Assembly: GCA_947501695.1 (NCBI GenBank)
Contig: CANMWO010000003.1
Coordinates: 397,001 to 461,000, forward strand
Length of the DNA: 64,000 nucleotides
From: an uncultured Sphingomonadaceae bacterium
GTDB lineage: Bacteria > Pseudomonadota > Alphaproteobacteria > Sphingomonadales > Sphingomonadaceae
Direction of reading: 5' to 3'
Shown here: positions 17,968 through 26,584 of the stretch, piece by piece
How positions within the stretch are numbered: position 1 is the stretch's first letter
How the letters are laid out: each line of letters starts with the position of its first letter
Notes under the pieces: generated by a model
What the model saw: the letters and a program-made list of their open reading frames with translations, nothing else
What the model was told of the DNA's origin: nothing
Databases searched by the model: none
Program-made: the position numbers and the translations under genes

Positions 17968-20804
17968 CAGAAATTCACCTTCGCGCCGAATTTGAAAGTC
18001 GATCCATATTCCTCATATTGCAGTAGCCGTTTGCGTGTATCGAAATTCTGATAGGCGAAATACTTCGCGTTGTTGATGTTGATCCATTCGCCGAACAGCC
18101 TGATGTTTTTGGTTAGTTTGAACTTCACGCTCGCATCCAGCTGGAAATGATTATCCACATAGCGATCCTCGCCGGCTTCAGCGCCCAGTTCATCGAGATA
18201 ACGATCCCGATATGTCCCGGCCAATCGGAAATCAAATGGCCCTTTTTCGTAACCCAGCACTGCGTTAAACGTATGCTTGGAACTGCTCGGTAACGGGATA
18301 TTTCGCAGATCATTGATATCACCATCGGTCGGAACCGTTCCACTGGCATCGGTAAACGTATAGTTGAAATTGATCAGCAAGCCGTCCAACGGATCTGGCA
18401 AAAAGGTGAAGGCTTGAGCAAAACCAAATTCGATTCCAAATACTTCTGCGCTAGAGCCGTTGATCGGGATCACTGCTTCGTCAAAGGCTATACCGAATCT
18501 TGTGCCATCTTCTTCGACGCTATCGACGATAAAATTTTGGATATCCTTGTAAAAGATATTGGCTGTTATCGCGCCGTTGGAACTAAAATAATATTCGGCC
18601 GAAGCGTCAAAATTCCACGCCTCGTAAGGCAGCAGGTCTGGATTGCCGAATTCTCCTTCGCGCTCGTTTTCATCATTTTGTTCGACGGAAAAACGCGGTG
18701 CAAGGTCGGATAAATTGGGCCTGACAACGCTGCGATATCCGGCTGCCCGTAGCACGAGATTACGCTGGGGCTCGAAACGGATATTCAGGCTCGGCAACCA
18801 ATCACCGTAGCTGCGTGTAAATCCGTTCGGGGTTACAAAGACTGTATCGTCCGTCACAACCACACCATTGAAGGTTGCATCTTCCTCAACCAAAGTAACA
18901 GTGTTGGCCGAGATGTTATTTTCGGTCTGTTCAAAACGTACCCCGCCAATAATACGTAATTTTTCGCTGTCCCAGCGGCCAAGCAGATAGCCAGCGTAAA
19001 TGTCTTCCTGATTGACGTAATCGGATACGGCAGAATCGAACTGACTGTCGATTTCCTGTAGCTCAAAGTCACCGAAATTCGAGCGGAAATATTCCGTTGG
19101 CCCTCTGCGACTGGTGAATGGTCCAAGGTCGGCTAAACGATAGGTTTGCGCGCCCAAAACATCATCCAGCGCATAGTTTCCGGTACTGTCTTCATAAAAC
19201 TCGATATTGCTATCAAAGCTTTTCTCGCGCCACCGACCTTTAAAACCGCTTTGCACAGTGAAGTCGCCGCTACCCATTGCAAAGACATGTGACACATCAA
19301 AGCGCGCAGCGAATTCTTCATCCTGCGCGTCCGAAAGAACGGTCAGTTCGACATCTTCCAAATCATAGAGGCTTGCATCATTGGCCAGAGCCGCGCCGGA
19401 CGCAAAGCTAAACAATGGCGTCCGGTCATTGCTATAGTCGAATAGCACGCTAACCCCGTCGCTGTCGAAATCATTGGAGAAAGTTGTGGGGTCAACAGAT
19501 CCGTCTTCAGACTCGGTCGATTTTGACCAGCTACCAGAATATTCGATTTTCCAAGGCCCGGTTTCTGTTTTACCGCCAACCACAACCGACCGGATTTTCT
19601 GGGTCTCGAAGCGGTCCTTATTATCCCGTTCGATTTCAATCTCGCCATCGGCATCATCAAACAAAGCGCTATTCGCGTCTCCACTGCTGGCCGCCTCGTC
19701 TAATTTGAACGTCGTACGCCGGCGAAATTCCTGATCGTCAAACTGGCTGTAAACGCCGCGAGCATATAGCTCGGTACTGTCGCTGACGCGGAAATCGAAC
19801 GAGAGCGACGCACTGATCCGTTCACGTTCGACATCATAGTCGCGATATTGGACCTCGTCGGCGTAAACTACGCCATCATCATTGCTATCCCAGCCTTCGG
19901 CTTCGATATTATCGGTCTCAAACTCGCGCTTATAATAGGAAAAGCCGCCGGCTATGCCGATATCGTCCGTCAACCGGGTTGAAAAATCAATGCTCGCCTT
20001 TGGCGATACTTTCCCCGCATAATCATTGTAACTGCCCTCGATCTTCGCTGTCAGCAGGTCCTTTTTTCGGTCAAAGGCGCTGACCGTATTAATCTCGATC
20101 GAAGCCCCGATCGTATCCCCGTCCATATCGGGTGTAAGGGACTTTTTGACTTCGATCGATTCGATCAGATCACTTGAAATCACGTCGAGTGCCACAGAGC
20201 GAACATCGCTTTCAGGTGAAGGAATGCGGACACCGTTCAGGGACGAGCTATTCAAACTGGGGTCAAGACCGCGCACCGAAACGAAGCGCCCCTCCCCTTG
20301 ATCATTGAGAACATTCAGGCCTGGCAAACGGCGAAGCGATTCGGCAACATTTTGATCCGGAAATTGCCCAATGGCATCGCGGGTCAGAACCGATGACACA
20401 CCATCTGCTTCACGTTTTCGGGACAGGGCGCTGGCTTGGTTTGCGCCTTGGCCGATCACCAATATCTCATTGTTGCTACCCGATTTCAGGACAATATCTG
20501 TAGACGTCAGGCCGGTTTCTGAAACCGTAACGCTGGTCTGCACTGTATCAGCGCCGACATAGCGTGTTTCCAGCGTATAGGTTCCAGCAGGGACATCCGG
20601 AAAACGATAGCGGCCATCGCGACCGGTTGTGGCTACCCGGTCCAGTTCGACGATCCGAACCTGCGCAGATTGCAAACCTCGGGTTTCGCTGGGATCACTG
20701 ATCGTTCCGACAATCGTACCGGCCCATGCCGTCACTGGCATGGCTGCGGTGGCAAGCAGCGCGGAATAGATAGCCAGGCGTCGGATATTTTTTGGTGCAG
20801 ACAT
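17967..20804 (-). CDS. TonB-dependent outer-membrane receptor, phytase-associated
   Basis: A 945-residue receptor. Signal peptide 1-28 (ending AWA), then a carboxypeptidase-regulatory-like beta domain (about 29-112, GTIVGTISDPSETRGLQSAQVR to GTYTLETRYVGADTV), a possible TonB box NEILVIGQG, the plug (DAIGQFPDQNVAESLRRLPG; RGLDPSLNSSSLNGVRI), and a long beta barrel ending in FKFGAKVNF with the expected C-terminal phenylalanine. It likely imports phytate, an inositol phosphate or a phytase product. It is the first gene of a two-gene operon with phytase. The start at 20804 has GGGAG about 11 bases upstream. Confidence 0.95.
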   Translation of the reverse strand: MSAPKNIRRLAIYSALLATAAMPVTAWAGTIVGTISDPSETRGLQSAQVRIVELDRVATTGRDGRYRFPDVPAGTYTLETRYVGADTVQTSVTVSETGLTSTDIVLKSGSNNEILVIGQGANQASALSRKREADGVSSVLTRDAIGQFPDQNVAESLRRLPGLNVLNDQGEGRFVSVRGLDPSLNSSSLNGVRIPSPESDVRSVALDVISSDLIESIEVKKSLTPDMDGDTIGASIEINTVSAFDRKKDLLTAKIEGSYNDYAGKVSPKASIDFSTRLTDDIGIAGGFSYYKREFETDNIEAEGWDSNDDGVVYADEVQYRDYDVERERISASLSFDFRVSDSTELYARGVYSQFDDQEFRRRTTFKLDEAASSGDANSALFDDADGEIEIERDNKDRFETQKIRSVVVGGKTETGPWKIEYSGSWSKSTESEDGSVDPTTFSNDFDSDGVSVLFDYSNDRTPLFSFASGAALANDASLYDLEDVELTVLSDAQDEEFAARFDVSHVFAMGSGDFTVQSGFKGRWREKSFDSNIEFYEDSTGNYALDDVLGAQTYRLADLGPFTSRRGPTEYFRSNFGDFELQEIDSQFDSAVSDYVNQEDIYAGYLLGRWDSEKLRIIGGVRFEQTENNISANTVTLVEEDATFNGVVVTDDTVFVTPNGFTRSYGDWLPSLNIRFEPQRNLVLRAAGYRSVVRPNLSDLAPRFSVEQNDENEREGEFGNPDLLPYEAWNFDASAEYYFSSNGAITANIFYKDIQNFIVDSVEEDGTRFGIAFDEAVIPINGSSAEVFGIEFGFAQAFTFLPDPLDGLLINFNYTFTDASGTVPTDGDINDLRNIPLPSSSKHTFNAVLGYEKGPFDFRLAGTYRDRYLDELGAEAGEDRYVDNHFQLDASVKFKLTKNIRLFGEWININNAKYFAYQNFDTRKRLLQYEEYGSTFKFGAKVNF

Positions 20805-20882
20805 GTTGTTAAAAGCTCCCTCTGATTAAGGGTGCCCTAGGGACATCATGTTCCAAAAATATGCAGGGTCCGTGACCCGGAG

Positions 20883-20900
20883 ATGACGAGACTATTACAG
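20883..20900 (-). promoter_or_regulatory. PHO-box-like site upstream of the receptor-phytase operon
   Basis: On the minus strand CTGTAATAGTCTCGTCAT matches the E. coli PHO box CTGTCATAWAWCTGTCAY at 12 of 18 positions, with both half-sites in the right spacing. It lies 79 bases before the receptor start, and TGCATATTT follows after about 18 bases as a possible -10. PhoB control of a phytase operon makes sense. Confidence 0.55.
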
Positions 20901-20963
20901 TTTTATGCTATCCGCGGAGATGGTTTTGAAATGGCGTCCGTTGAAGCTGGATGCCGAAAATTT

Positions 20964-21605
20964 CTAACCGTTTTGCGCAGGCGCAAAATTATAAACACCG
21001 CCTTTTTCAAGACCTCTCTGATAGGCTGGTCGGGATTGCAGCGCTTTAACAAAAGCGGCCAGCTTCGGGTGAGAATCGCTGCGACCTTGGGCAATTGCGA
21101 CCTCCGCGGGAAAGCTGAGCATAAAATCGGCAGCACTCAACGCACCACCGATGAAATGACCGGAATCGGATAGTTCACTTTCCATAAAGTCAAAATGGCT
21201 GGTCAATTGTTCATTGATCCGCGGCATCAATGGCGCACCCGCTTCCTCCAGCCGGCCAACATAGAGGTTCAGCAAAATCGGCGTCATTGCTGACCCTTCC
21301 GCAAAATGCATCAATTCCAGATGCCGGATATAATCATCCGTGTCGCGTGCGGGAACATATTGCTCGCCGCCATGATGCGCGCAAATATGTTCAACAATTG
21401 CACCGGATTCGATGATCATGCGCCCGTCATCTTCGATCATCGGCGATTTGCCGAGATGATGCAGGGCCGTAAGGCTTGGCGGCGCCTGATTGGTTACGGA
21501 ATCGCGTTGATGATGCCGAATCTCATACGGCCTGCCAATTTCCTCAAGCAGCCATAATATGCGTTGAGACCGGCTATTGTTGAGGTGGTGTACGATCAAT
21601 GTCAT
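20964..21605 (-). CDS. Glutathione S-transferase family protein
   Basis: A 213-residue protein with an N-terminal thioredoxin-like domain (about 1-80: VHHLNNSRSQRILWLLEEIG, then GKSPMIEDDGRMIIESGAIVEHI, the glutathione-binding region) and an all-helical C-terminal domain (about 88-205, with GHFIGGALSAADFMLSFP, the conserved GST motif). The likely catalytic residue is Ser in NNSRSQR. ATG 21605 with GGAGAG upstream is chosen over the longer start at 21683. It is divergent from the purine salvage genes with a palindrome between. Confidence 0.93.
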   Translation of the reverse strand: MTLIVHHLNNSRSQRILWLLEEIGRPYEIRHHQRDSVTNQAPPSLTALHHLGKSPMIEDDGRMIIESGAIVEHICAHHGGEQYVPARDTDDYIRHLELMHFAEGSAMTPILLNLYVGRLEEAGAPLMPRINEQLTSHFDFMESELSDSGHFIGGALSAADFMLSFPAEVAIAQGRSDSHPKLAAFVKALQSRPAYQRGLEKGGVYNFAPAQNG

Positions 21606-21695
21606 TTTCGGCTCTCCAGGAAATATCGGTTTAACATGTTTGAAACAGCGGCTACCTATCTCTCTGCATAATGCTAATGCCATAATATCCTAGGA

Positions 21696-21709
21696 CTTTA
21701 TGCATAAAG
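21696..21709. promoter_or_regulatory. Perfect palindrome upstream of the purine salvage pair
   Basis: CTTTATGCATAAAG is a perfect 14-base palindrome in the gap between the divergent GST (start 21605) and phosphoribosyltransferase (start 21744). Position and symmetry suggest an operator; no regulator gene is adjacent. Confidence 0.45.
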
Positions 21710-21743
21710 CTATTCCTTTCGGCGGCCGGAGAGTGTGATCACC

Positions 21744-22334
21744 ATGACGATAGAGAAGACCTACATCACCGCTGATGCATTATTGTCGGATAGCTTTCGG
21801 CTCGGCATGCAGATCCTGAAAAGCGATTTTTCTCCAACCCATATTGTCGGCATCTGGAGAGGCGGCGCGCCGGTTGGCATCGCGGTGCAGGAAATTCTGG
21901 AATTTCACGGTGTCTCAACCGATCATATCGCGATAAGAACATCCTCTTATTCCGGTATTGATAAACAGGAGCGTTCGGTGCGGGTTTTTGCGCTGGGCTA
22001 TCTGGTCGACACGCTCAATCCTGATGATAATCTGCTGATTGTGGACGATGTGTTTGATAGTGGCAAAAGCATCGAAGCGTTCCTGACAGAATTGAGTGAG
22101 CGGTGCCGTCATAATATGCCGAAGGATGTCCGTGTTGCCACAATCTATAGCAAACCTTCTCGAAACAAGACCGATCTAAAACCGGATTTCTTCATTCACG
22201 AAACCGAGGATTGGCTCATTTTTCCGCACGAATTGGACGGGCTGACCAAAGACGAAATTTTTGGCCACAAATCCGATGCGGCCATTATTTTCGGCGAAGA
22301 AGACGTTCCTAATCCCATCATCATAAAGAGTTAG
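21744..22334 (+). CDS. Purine phosphoribosyltransferase-like protein
   Basis: A 196-residue type I phosphoribosyltransferase. The PRPP-binding loop is LLIVDDVFDSGKS (about residues 92-104 of this start), with Ser replacing the usual final Thr; IVGIWRGGAPVGIAV is the preceding nucleotide-handling loop. The family transfers phosphoribose from PRPP to a purine. Being 2 bases before an adenine deaminase, which makes hypoxanthine, its likely base is hypoxanthine (giving IMP), though guanine or xanthine is possible. The ATG 21744 is preferred to GTG 21735, which sits only one base from GGAGAG. Confidence 0.84.
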   Translation: MTIEKTYITADALLSDSFRLGMQILKSDFSPTHIVGIWRGGAPVGIAVQEILEFHGVSTDHIAIRTSSYSGIDKQERSVRVFALGYLVDTLNPDDNLLIVDDVFDSGKSIEAFLTELSERCRHNMPKDVRVATIYSKPSRNKTDLKPDFFIHETEDWLIFPHELDGLTKDEIFGHKSDAAIIFGEEDVPNPIIIKS

Positions 22335-22336
22335 AC

Positions 22337-23380
22337 ATGAGCTTTACATCCCCCGAACAGCGTCAGGCGTTTATCGCCGCCATTCCAAAAGCAGAGCTGC
22401 ATTTGCATATCGAAGGCTCGCTAGAACCTGAAATGATGTTTGCTCTGGCGCAGCGCAACGCGGTCGATATTCCTTTCGCTTCGGCCGACGAGGTCCGCAA
22501 AGCTTATGCTTTTTCCAATCTGCAGGATTTTCTGGATATCTATTATCAGGGGATGAATGTTCTGCGCACCGAGCAGGATTTTTATGACCTGACCATGGCT
22601 TATTTTGAGCGGATCCACGCTGACAATGCGATCCATGCGGAGATATTTTTTGACCCGCAAGGACATACCGAACGCGGGATAGCGTTTTCGATCGCTATCG
22701 ATGGCATATTAAGAGCCATGGATGATGCAGGGTCAAAGCTGGGCATATCATCGCAACTGATCATGTGTTTCCTTCGCCATCTGAGCGAAAAAGAGGCTTT
22801 TGCGACGCTCGAAGAGGCCTCGCCCTATCTGGATAGAATAGCAGGTGTTGGTCTCGATTCCTCGGAAATGGGTCATCCGCCATCGAAATTTGCGAAAGTC
22901 TTTGCCAAGGCAAAAGCACTGGGCCTTAAAACGGTCGCCCATGCCGGGGAAGAAGGACCACCGGAATATATATGGGAAGCACTCGATCTGCTAAAAATAG
23001 ATCGCATGGACCATGGCAACCGGTCGCTGGAAGATGAGGCTTTGGTCAAAAATTTGCGCGACAATCAGATGGCGTTGACGGTCTGTCCCCTGTCCAATCT
23101 GGCTTTATGCGTGATAGACAAGCTGGAAGACCATCCGCTGAAAAAGATGTTAGGCCTTGGCTTACGCGCAACCGTAAATTCGGACGATCCTTCTTATTTT
23201 GGCGGTTATCTGAATGATAATTATGAGGCGACAGCAACGGCTTTGAATCTGGATAAAGACGATATCGTAAATTTGGCGAAGAACAGTTTCCGCGGATCAT
23301 TTCTTGGCGAAGACGCCATCGAGCAATCGCTCCAACGTATTGATGAATATGTTTCGGAATTTGACCGAAAAATAGGTTGA
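22337..23380 (+). CDS. Adenine deaminase (adenosine deaminase family)
   Basis: A 347-residue member of the adenosine deaminase superfamily. Metal and catalytic motifs are HLHIEGSLEP (HxH at residues 22 and 24), HAGEE, and NSDDPSYFGGY, with DHGNRS between. The block VGLDSSEMGHPPSKF is characteristic of the bacterial and fungal adenine deaminase subfamily, where adenosine deaminases instead have a G-[IL]-DL-like segment. Adenine is converted to hypoxanthine plus ammonia in the cytosol. It follows the phosphoribosyltransferase by 2 bases, an evident adenine-to-IMP salvage pair. Confidence 0.9.
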   Translation: MSFTSPEQRQAFIAAIPKAELHLHIEGSLEPEMMFALAQRNAVDIPFASADEVRKAYAFSNLQDFLDIYYQGMNVLRTEQDFYDLTMAYFERIHADNAIHAEIFFDPQGHTERGIAFSIAIDGILRAMDDAGSKLGISSQLIMCFLRHLSEKEAFATLEEASPYLDRIAGVGLDSSEMGHPPSKFAKVFAKAKALGLKTVAHAGEEGPPEYIWEALDLLKIDRMDHGNRSLEDEALVKNLRDNQMALTVCPLSNLALCVIDKLEDHPLKKMLGLGLRATVNSDDPSYFGGYLNDNYEATATALNLDKDDIVNLAKNSFRGSFLGEDAIEQSLQRIDEYVSEFDRKIG

Positions 23381-23459
23381 ACCGAAATCAGGTGATTGGA
23401 AGTCTTCGCTTTTTACTGTTACCGCGCAGTACCATGATATTTGCCGACAGAGGAACGTA

Positions 23460-24479
23460 ATGATGAACCAAATAGATGATAGAGGAGCACGATTAGACAC
23501 CATATTGGTTACTGGCGCTGCGGGTTTCATCGGCCATGCGGTATCTCATAAGCTTGTCGAGCGCGGAGAGCGCGTCATCGGTATCGACAATTTGAATGAT
23601 TATTATGATCCGAAGTTAAAAGCCGCGCGGCTCGCAAGTTTGCAGGCACTGCCAGCCTTTCAATTTGAAGAAATCGATGTTTCAGACGCTGAAAATGTCC
23701 GTAAGTTGGTGCACGATAATGGCGTAAAGCGCATCATTCATCTCGCCGCTCAGGCCGGTGTGCGCTATAGTATCGACAATCCATTCGCTTATCAAAAATC
23801 CAATCTGGAAGGCCATTTGAGCTTGCTGGAAGCCAGCCGCCATGCGCCTGATTTCGAGCATCTCGTCTATGCTTCCTCCAGCTCTGTCTATGGTGACAAG
23901 CCCATGGGCGGCGAAGGTTTTGTCGAGGAAGAGCCCGCGGTTGACCCAGTGTCTCTTTATGCCGCAACCAAACGATCCTGCGAGCTAATGAGCGCATCCT
24001 ATACGAAGCTTTATGGCTTTCCCCAAACCGGCCTGCGGTTCTTTACCGTTTATGGTCCATGGGGACGGCCTGATATGGCCTATTTTGGTTTCACCAAAAA
24101 GATCCTCGCGGGTGAGCCTATCGAGGTTTACGGCCAAGGCAAAATGGCTCGGGACTTCACCTATATCGACGATATTGTTGATGGCATATTGGGGTCATTG
24201 GACAATCCCCCCGCTTCCGGTGAACACAGAGTTTTGAATATCGGTGATAGTCGGCCGGTTGGCCTAATGGAAATGATCGAAGCCTTGGAACAGGCGCTTG
24301 GCATGGAGGCTGAGAAAATCATGCGCCCTATGCAGCCCGGTGATGTCACCGCGACCTATGCGGATGTGTCGAAGCTTCATGCTCTGACCGGTTACGAACC
24401 GAAAGTCATGCTGGAGGACGGATTAAAGCGGTTTGTCAGTTGGTATAGAGATTTTTACGGTAATTCCCCGCCGGTATAG
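23460..24479 (+). CDS. NAD-dependent nucleotide-sugar epimerase (UDP-glucuronate 4-epimerase-like)
   Basis: A 339-residue extended SDR. ILVTGAAGFIGHAVSHKL is the NAD motif; VYASSSSVYG and the YAATKRSCELMSASY segment (Tyr-x3-Lys) are catalytic; LRFFTVYGPWGRPDMAYF and YGQGKMARDFTYIDDIVDGI are typical of the UDP-glucuronate 4-epimerase/CapI group. The product would be UDP-galacturonate or a related sugar for capsule or LPS. ATG 23460 follows GAGGAACGTA. Its TAG abuts the stop of the convergent FMN reductase with no gap. It is monocistronic, with no glycan cluster nearby. Confidence 0.9.
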   Translation: MMNQIDDRGARLDTILVTGAAGFIGHAVSHKLVERGERVIGIDNLNDYYDPKLKAARLASLQALPAFQFEEIDVSDAENVRKLVHDNGVKRIIHLAAQAGVRYSIDNPFAYQKSNLEGHLSLLEASRHAPDFEHLVYASSSSVYGDKPMGGEGFVEEEPAVDPVSLYAATKRSCELMSASYTKLYGFPQTGLRFFTVYGPWGRPDMAYFGFTKKILAGEPIEVYGQGKMARDFTYIDDIVDGILGSLDNPPASGEHRVLNIGDSRPVGLMEMIEALEQALGMEAEKIMRPMQPGDVTATYADVSKLHALTGYEPKVMLEDGLKRFVSWYRDFYGNSPPV

Positions 24480-25049
24480 CTATCGCCGATGAGAACCACG
24501 CATCACTTGCTCGGCAACGAGATGAAGCTGGTCATTCACAGCTTCATCCGCACAAACACCATTTTGGAAAATCCCACCTGAAGCATTTATACCGACACCC
24601 AAAGGAGTGGGCCAGCCGCGCAGCGCATGAACTATCGACCGCATCGCTGCCAGCGTCGAACCGGTTGCCTGCCATCCATAAGCGGTTACGATCAGTCCAA
24701 CCGGCAAGCCATCGAGATAGACGCGCTGATCACCCGATGTTTCCTCTATGTAATCGACCGCATTTTTGACCAAGCCAGAGATGGTGCCGTGATAGCCGGG
24801 GCTTGCCAATATAATACCGTCTGCCCGCCGAACCGCTTCGACAAGCGCCTTGCCCGTGTCGTTCAATCCCGCAGGATCAGAAAGATAGTGCGGCAAAGCG
24901 CAAAGTCTGGTTGATCCAAATAGTTCCGTTTCAGCTCCTGCATCCGATGCTGTCTTCAGCGCGATGGCCAAAGCTTGTTCGGTCGAGCTGTGAGGATTGG
25001 TTGTACCGCCAAGACCCAATATAAACGGTTTATCGTCGTTTTTCGCCAT
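24480..25049 (-). CDS. NADPH-dependent FMN reductase
   Basis: A 189-residue flavodoxin-like reductase. GLGGTTNPHSSTEQAL is the phosphate loop, ADGIILASPGYHGTISGLVKNAVDYIE the flavin-contacting block, and GLIVTAYGWQATGSTLAAM the third conserved segment, all as in the NAD(P)H-dependent FMN/azoreductase/chromate reductase family. ATG 25049 is chosen over a TTG at 25064. The exact acceptor (FMN, quinone, azo dye) is open. Confidence 0.9.
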   Translation of the reverse strand: MAKNDDKPFILGLGGTTNPHSSTEQALAIALKTASDAGAETELFGSTRLCALPHYLSDPAGLNDTGKALVEAVRRADGIILASPGYHGTISGLVKNAVDYIEETSGDQRVYLDGLPVGLIVTAYGWQATGSTLAAMRSIVHALRGWPTPLGVGINASGGIFQNGVCADEAVNDQLHLVAEQVMRGSHRR

Positions 25050-25232
25050 GGACACTCTTAACAAGCCTTTTCAACGAATTGCAACGATCAACTATGATTG
25101 GCGATCATGACAAAAAGAACAGGTTGCAGGGCTTGTTAAAGCCGTGTTTTAATTGACCAGTTAAAGCTGATTCGTTATCGCAGCTCACAATGATAGCGTT
25201 GCCGAACAGCAATATTTTGAAGGATTTCTCCG

Positions 25233-26393
25233 ATGCGTAAATTTACTGAAGAACAACATATGTTCCGTGACGCTTATCGCCGCTTTCTGGCCGATGATGT
25301 CGTTCCGCGCATGGATGAATTTCGTGAAGCCGGCATCGTCGACCGCGAAATTTTCAAGAAAGCGGGTGATCAAGGGTTCTTGATGATCTGGCCGGATGAG
25401 AAATATGGCGGGATGGGCGATAATGATTTCCGCTATGAACAGATTATTATCGAGGAAACCACTCGGGCAGGCTGCGCGGAATGGTATAATACGCTGCATA
25501 GCCGTTTGGTTGGTCCCTATTTCAAGAATATTGGTAACGAGGAACAGCGCGAGCGCTTCCTGCCCAAATGTGTGAGCGGTGAAACCATTTTGGCTGTCGC
25601 GATGACCGAACCGGGCGCCGGCAGTGATCTTTCAGGAATGAAATCAACCGCAACGGATAATGGCGATCATTGGGTATTGAACGGCTCCAAAACCTATATC
25701 TCAAACGGCATCAACGCAGACGTCGTAATCGTCGCTGCCAAGATTGCAGGCGTCGACGACAAGCATGCGATGGTATTACTGATTGTCGAGCGCGGTATGG
25801 AAGGCTTTGAGCGGGGTCAAAATCTCGAGAAAATCGGTCTGCATGCACAAGATACGGCTGAGCTATTTTTCAACAACGTCAAGATTCCCAAAGAAAACCA
25901 ACTGGGCACGCCAGGCAAAGGCTTTATCCATTTGATGGAAGGTTTGGCCGAGGAACGGCTGATCGCCATGGTCGGCTATGCCGCCTCTGCGCGCCGCGCC
26001 TTTGATGTCACGCGTGAGTTTGTCATGGAGCGCGATGTTTTTGGCAAAAAGCTATCCGACATGCAGAACACCCAGTTTAAAATGGCTGAGATGGATTCCA
26101 AAATTGACATGCTGCAAGTCTATGTCGATCATTGTGTCGAGGTCCATAACCAAGGCGGCCTCAACGCCAATATCGCGGCGAAGGGCAAGATGCTGGGCAG
26201 TGAAATCGAATGGGAAATGGCCGATCTCGGGCTGCAGCTGCATGGCGGCGCCGGCTATATGAAGGAATATGAGATCAGCCGGATCTTCACCGATGCGCGG
26301 ATGAGCCGGATTTATGCCGGCAGCAGCGAGATCATGCGCTATATTGTTGGCCGTGACGTCTTCAGCCAGAAATATCAAAGCATCCTGGAATAG
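25233..26393 (+). CDS. Acyl-CoA dehydrogenase
   Basis: A 386-residue FAD acyl-CoA dehydrogenase that introduces the alpha-beta double bond. AMTEPGAGSDLSGMKSTA and WVLNGSKTYISNG are the family signatures; LQLHGGAGYMKEYEISRIFTDAR is signature 2, and Glu366 in AGSSEIMRYIVG is in the catalytic base position. It is the first gene of the catabolic region, 190 bases before the thiolase, and likely works with thiolase and FadB on fatty or branched acyl-CoA. The chain-length range is not readable. Confidence 0.95.
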   Translation: MRKFTEEQHMFRDAYRRFLADDVVPRMDEFREAGIVDREIFKKAGDQGFLMIWPDEKYGGMGDNDFRYEQIIIEETTRAGCAEWYNTLHSRLVGPYFKNIGNEEQRERFLPKCVSGETILAVAMTEPGAGSDLSGMKSTATDNGDHWVLNGSKTYISNGINADVVIVAAKIAGVDDKHAMVLLIVERGMEGFERGQNLEKIGLHAQDTAELFFNNVKIPKENQLGTPGKGFIHLMEGLAEERLIAMVGYAASARRAFDVTREFVMERDVFGKKLSDMQNTQFKMAEMDSKIDMLQVYVDHCVEVHNQGGLNANIAAKGKMLGSEIEWEMADLGLQLHGGAGYMKEYEISRIFTDARMSRIYAGSSEIMRYIVGRDVFSQKYQSILE

Positions 26394-26497
26394 GGCCTGT
26401 CTCGAACAAGGTTCTAGCTTGAATAGGCCATAGCCTCGGTTAGACTGCCCAGAAGCACTGGAAGGACAAGGCGAGTCGCCTATCTTTCGCGATTGAC

Positions 26498-26541
26498 GTT
26501 TACGTAAACTGCTTGACTGTGCTGCAGCGCAACATTAACTA
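26498..26541 (+). promoter_or_regulatory. Promoter with a GTTTACGTAAAC palindrome before the thiolase
   Basis: GTTTACGTAAAC (26498-26509) is a perfect 12-base palindrome. It is followed by TTGACT (26513-26518), 17 bases, and TAACTA (26536-26541), a weak -10. The gene starts at 26585. The palindrome is a likely operator immediately upstream of the -35; no TF can be named. Confidence 0.45.
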
Positions 26542-26584
26542 TGCACTTAATAGTTCAAGACTTAATCAAAATAAGGAATATCGC

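Noticed and set aside
20971-20988. Inverted TTTTGCGC-AG-GCGCAAAA as terminator of the GST gene
   Set aside because: It lies within the GST coding end and is not followed by a T tract on the minus strand.
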